DNA of 64,000 bases from CALLVY01 sp937899855 (GTDB taxonomy: Bacteria; Bacteroidota; Bacteroidia; Chitinophagales; Saprospiraceae): NCBI GenBank assembly GCA_039820405.1, contig JBCBQC010000028.1, positions 1-64,000 of the forward strand. Direction: 5' to 3'. The translations under genes were made by a program, and so were the position numbers. This document shows positions 63,611-64,000 of this stretch, piece by piece (the first letter of the stretch is position 1; each line of letters starts with the position of its first letter). Below the pieces are notes generated by a model, which saw only the letters and a list, made by a program, of their open reading frames with translations, was not told the origin of the DNA and ran no database searches.

Positions 63611-64000
63611 TTAGCGTTGGTTGATTTTACCCCAAATCCAAAAGATACCCCCGCTACAAAGTAGGGTGAGGGCCAGGGCGAATCCGGCACTGGTGTAGGC
63701 ACCGTAGAGGTAATAGCCCGTACAAAACAGGGCTCCGTAGACCGCAAAACAGCCCAGGAGCATGCCTAAAATCTCCAGGGGTAAGCGTCCGAGTGATTCC
63801 GTTTGCTCCCCGATTAAGCCTTCCGCCCGCGCCCGGTCCGCCACCCAGCGCCAACCCGTTTCCGCCGGGCGAATTTGCTGGAAAAAACGCAGCAACTGGC
63901 CTTCCTCCGTCGGGGGGGTCAGTAGGGTCACGAGGATCCAACCCACCGTGGTCAACCCCACTCCAATGAGCAATTTGCGGTGTCCCTGAATCGCCTCGAA
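63611..64000 (-). CDS. Sodium:solute symporter, C-terminal end only
   Basis: The last 129 residues of a protein that continues past the right window edge. The visible part is membrane-spanning (LIGVGLTTVGWILVTLLTPP, then GMLLGCFAVYGALFCTGYYL and ALALTLLCSGGIFWIWG) with the family-typical loop LLRFFQQIRPAETGWRWV, as in SSS-family transporters that use sodium to import sugars, amino acids or vitamins. The substrate cannot be judged from this end alone. Confidence 0.75.
   Translation of the reverse strand, partial: FEAIQGHRKLLIGVGLTTVGWILVTLLTPPTEEGQLLRFFQQIRPAETGWRWVADRARAEGLIGEQTESLGRLPLEILGMLLGCFAVYGALFCTGYYLYGAYTSAGFALALTLLCSGGIFWIWGKINQR

Overview
The window comes from a moderately GC-rich member of the Bacteroidota, most likely a Saprospiria (Lewinella/Haliscomenobacter-like) bacterium. 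The grounds are: several secreted proteins ending in type IX secretion (T9SS/Por) C-terminal sorting domains; Bacteroidota-type -7 promoter boxes (TAnnTTTG) in front of mrp, mutS, ffh, miaB and others; a TonB-dependent receptor with an N-terminal carboxypeptidase-regulatory-like domain; many lipoproteins; and the cluster miaB / sigma-54 activator / lptE / TPR protein / secG / groES-groEL. The species cannot be named from the sequence. I see no rRNA, tRNA, CRISPR array or intact insertion sequence.

Layout. 1-4.4 kb (minus): a GT39 glycosyltransferase cut by the window edge, an RluA-type pseudouridine synthase, a GT2 glycosyltransferase and ribF. 4.5-8.2 kb (plus): mrp, a NifU C-domain protein, pyrF and a large helical protein. 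8.3-13.9 kb: a T9SS cargo protein, a DEDD exonuclease/GIY-YIG fusion, a NamZ-type (DUF1343) lipoprotein and two tandem paralogous lipoproteins. 14-21.2 kb (minus): groEL and groES, then the miaB-to-secG operon. 21.4-24.8 kb (plus): a flavin reductase, gamma-glutamyltransferase and a coiled-coil protein, with a 160-bp MITE-like palindromic element placed exactly at the ggt stop codon. 24.8-35.7 kb: a frameshifted TonB-dependent receptor, two T9SS cargo proteins, a di-haem peroxidase, an M1 peptidase and two TerB-like proteins. 35.8-46.6 kb: mutS, ffh, a peptide-binding lipoprotein, an S9 peptidase, a T9SS thioredoxin-like protein and lipB.

The most interesting stretch is 47.3-54.8 kb. A cholesterol-dependent-cytolysin-like pore-forming lipoprotein (51451-53247) has lost the usual membrane-binding domain 4 and carries a propeller-like C-terminus instead; its lipobox is followed by RKEDE, like known surface-export signals. 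Immediately downstream, on the same strand, is an exported TPR-CHAT (caspase/separase-like) protease with a C-terminal membrane anchor. Divergent from both is an ECF sigma factor followed by a probable anti-sigma/TPR membrane protein. The divergent promoter region holds two perfect 12-bp inverted copies of GGGGTAACCTTT, one facing each operon. I propose a sigma-controlled, protease-plus-pore-former surface module; this is inference from gene order and domains.

54.8-64 kb holds accessory metabolism and regulation: a methyltransferase, an ICMT-like membrane methyltransferase and a siderophore-interacting flavoprotein divergent from an AraC regulator; a trans-3-hydroxyproline dehydratase-like enzyme; a haloalkane-dehalogenase-like hydrolase; a Crp-family regulator overlapping a SIMPL-domain protein; three small or unknown envelope proteins; and the end of a sodium:solute symporter running off the right edge.
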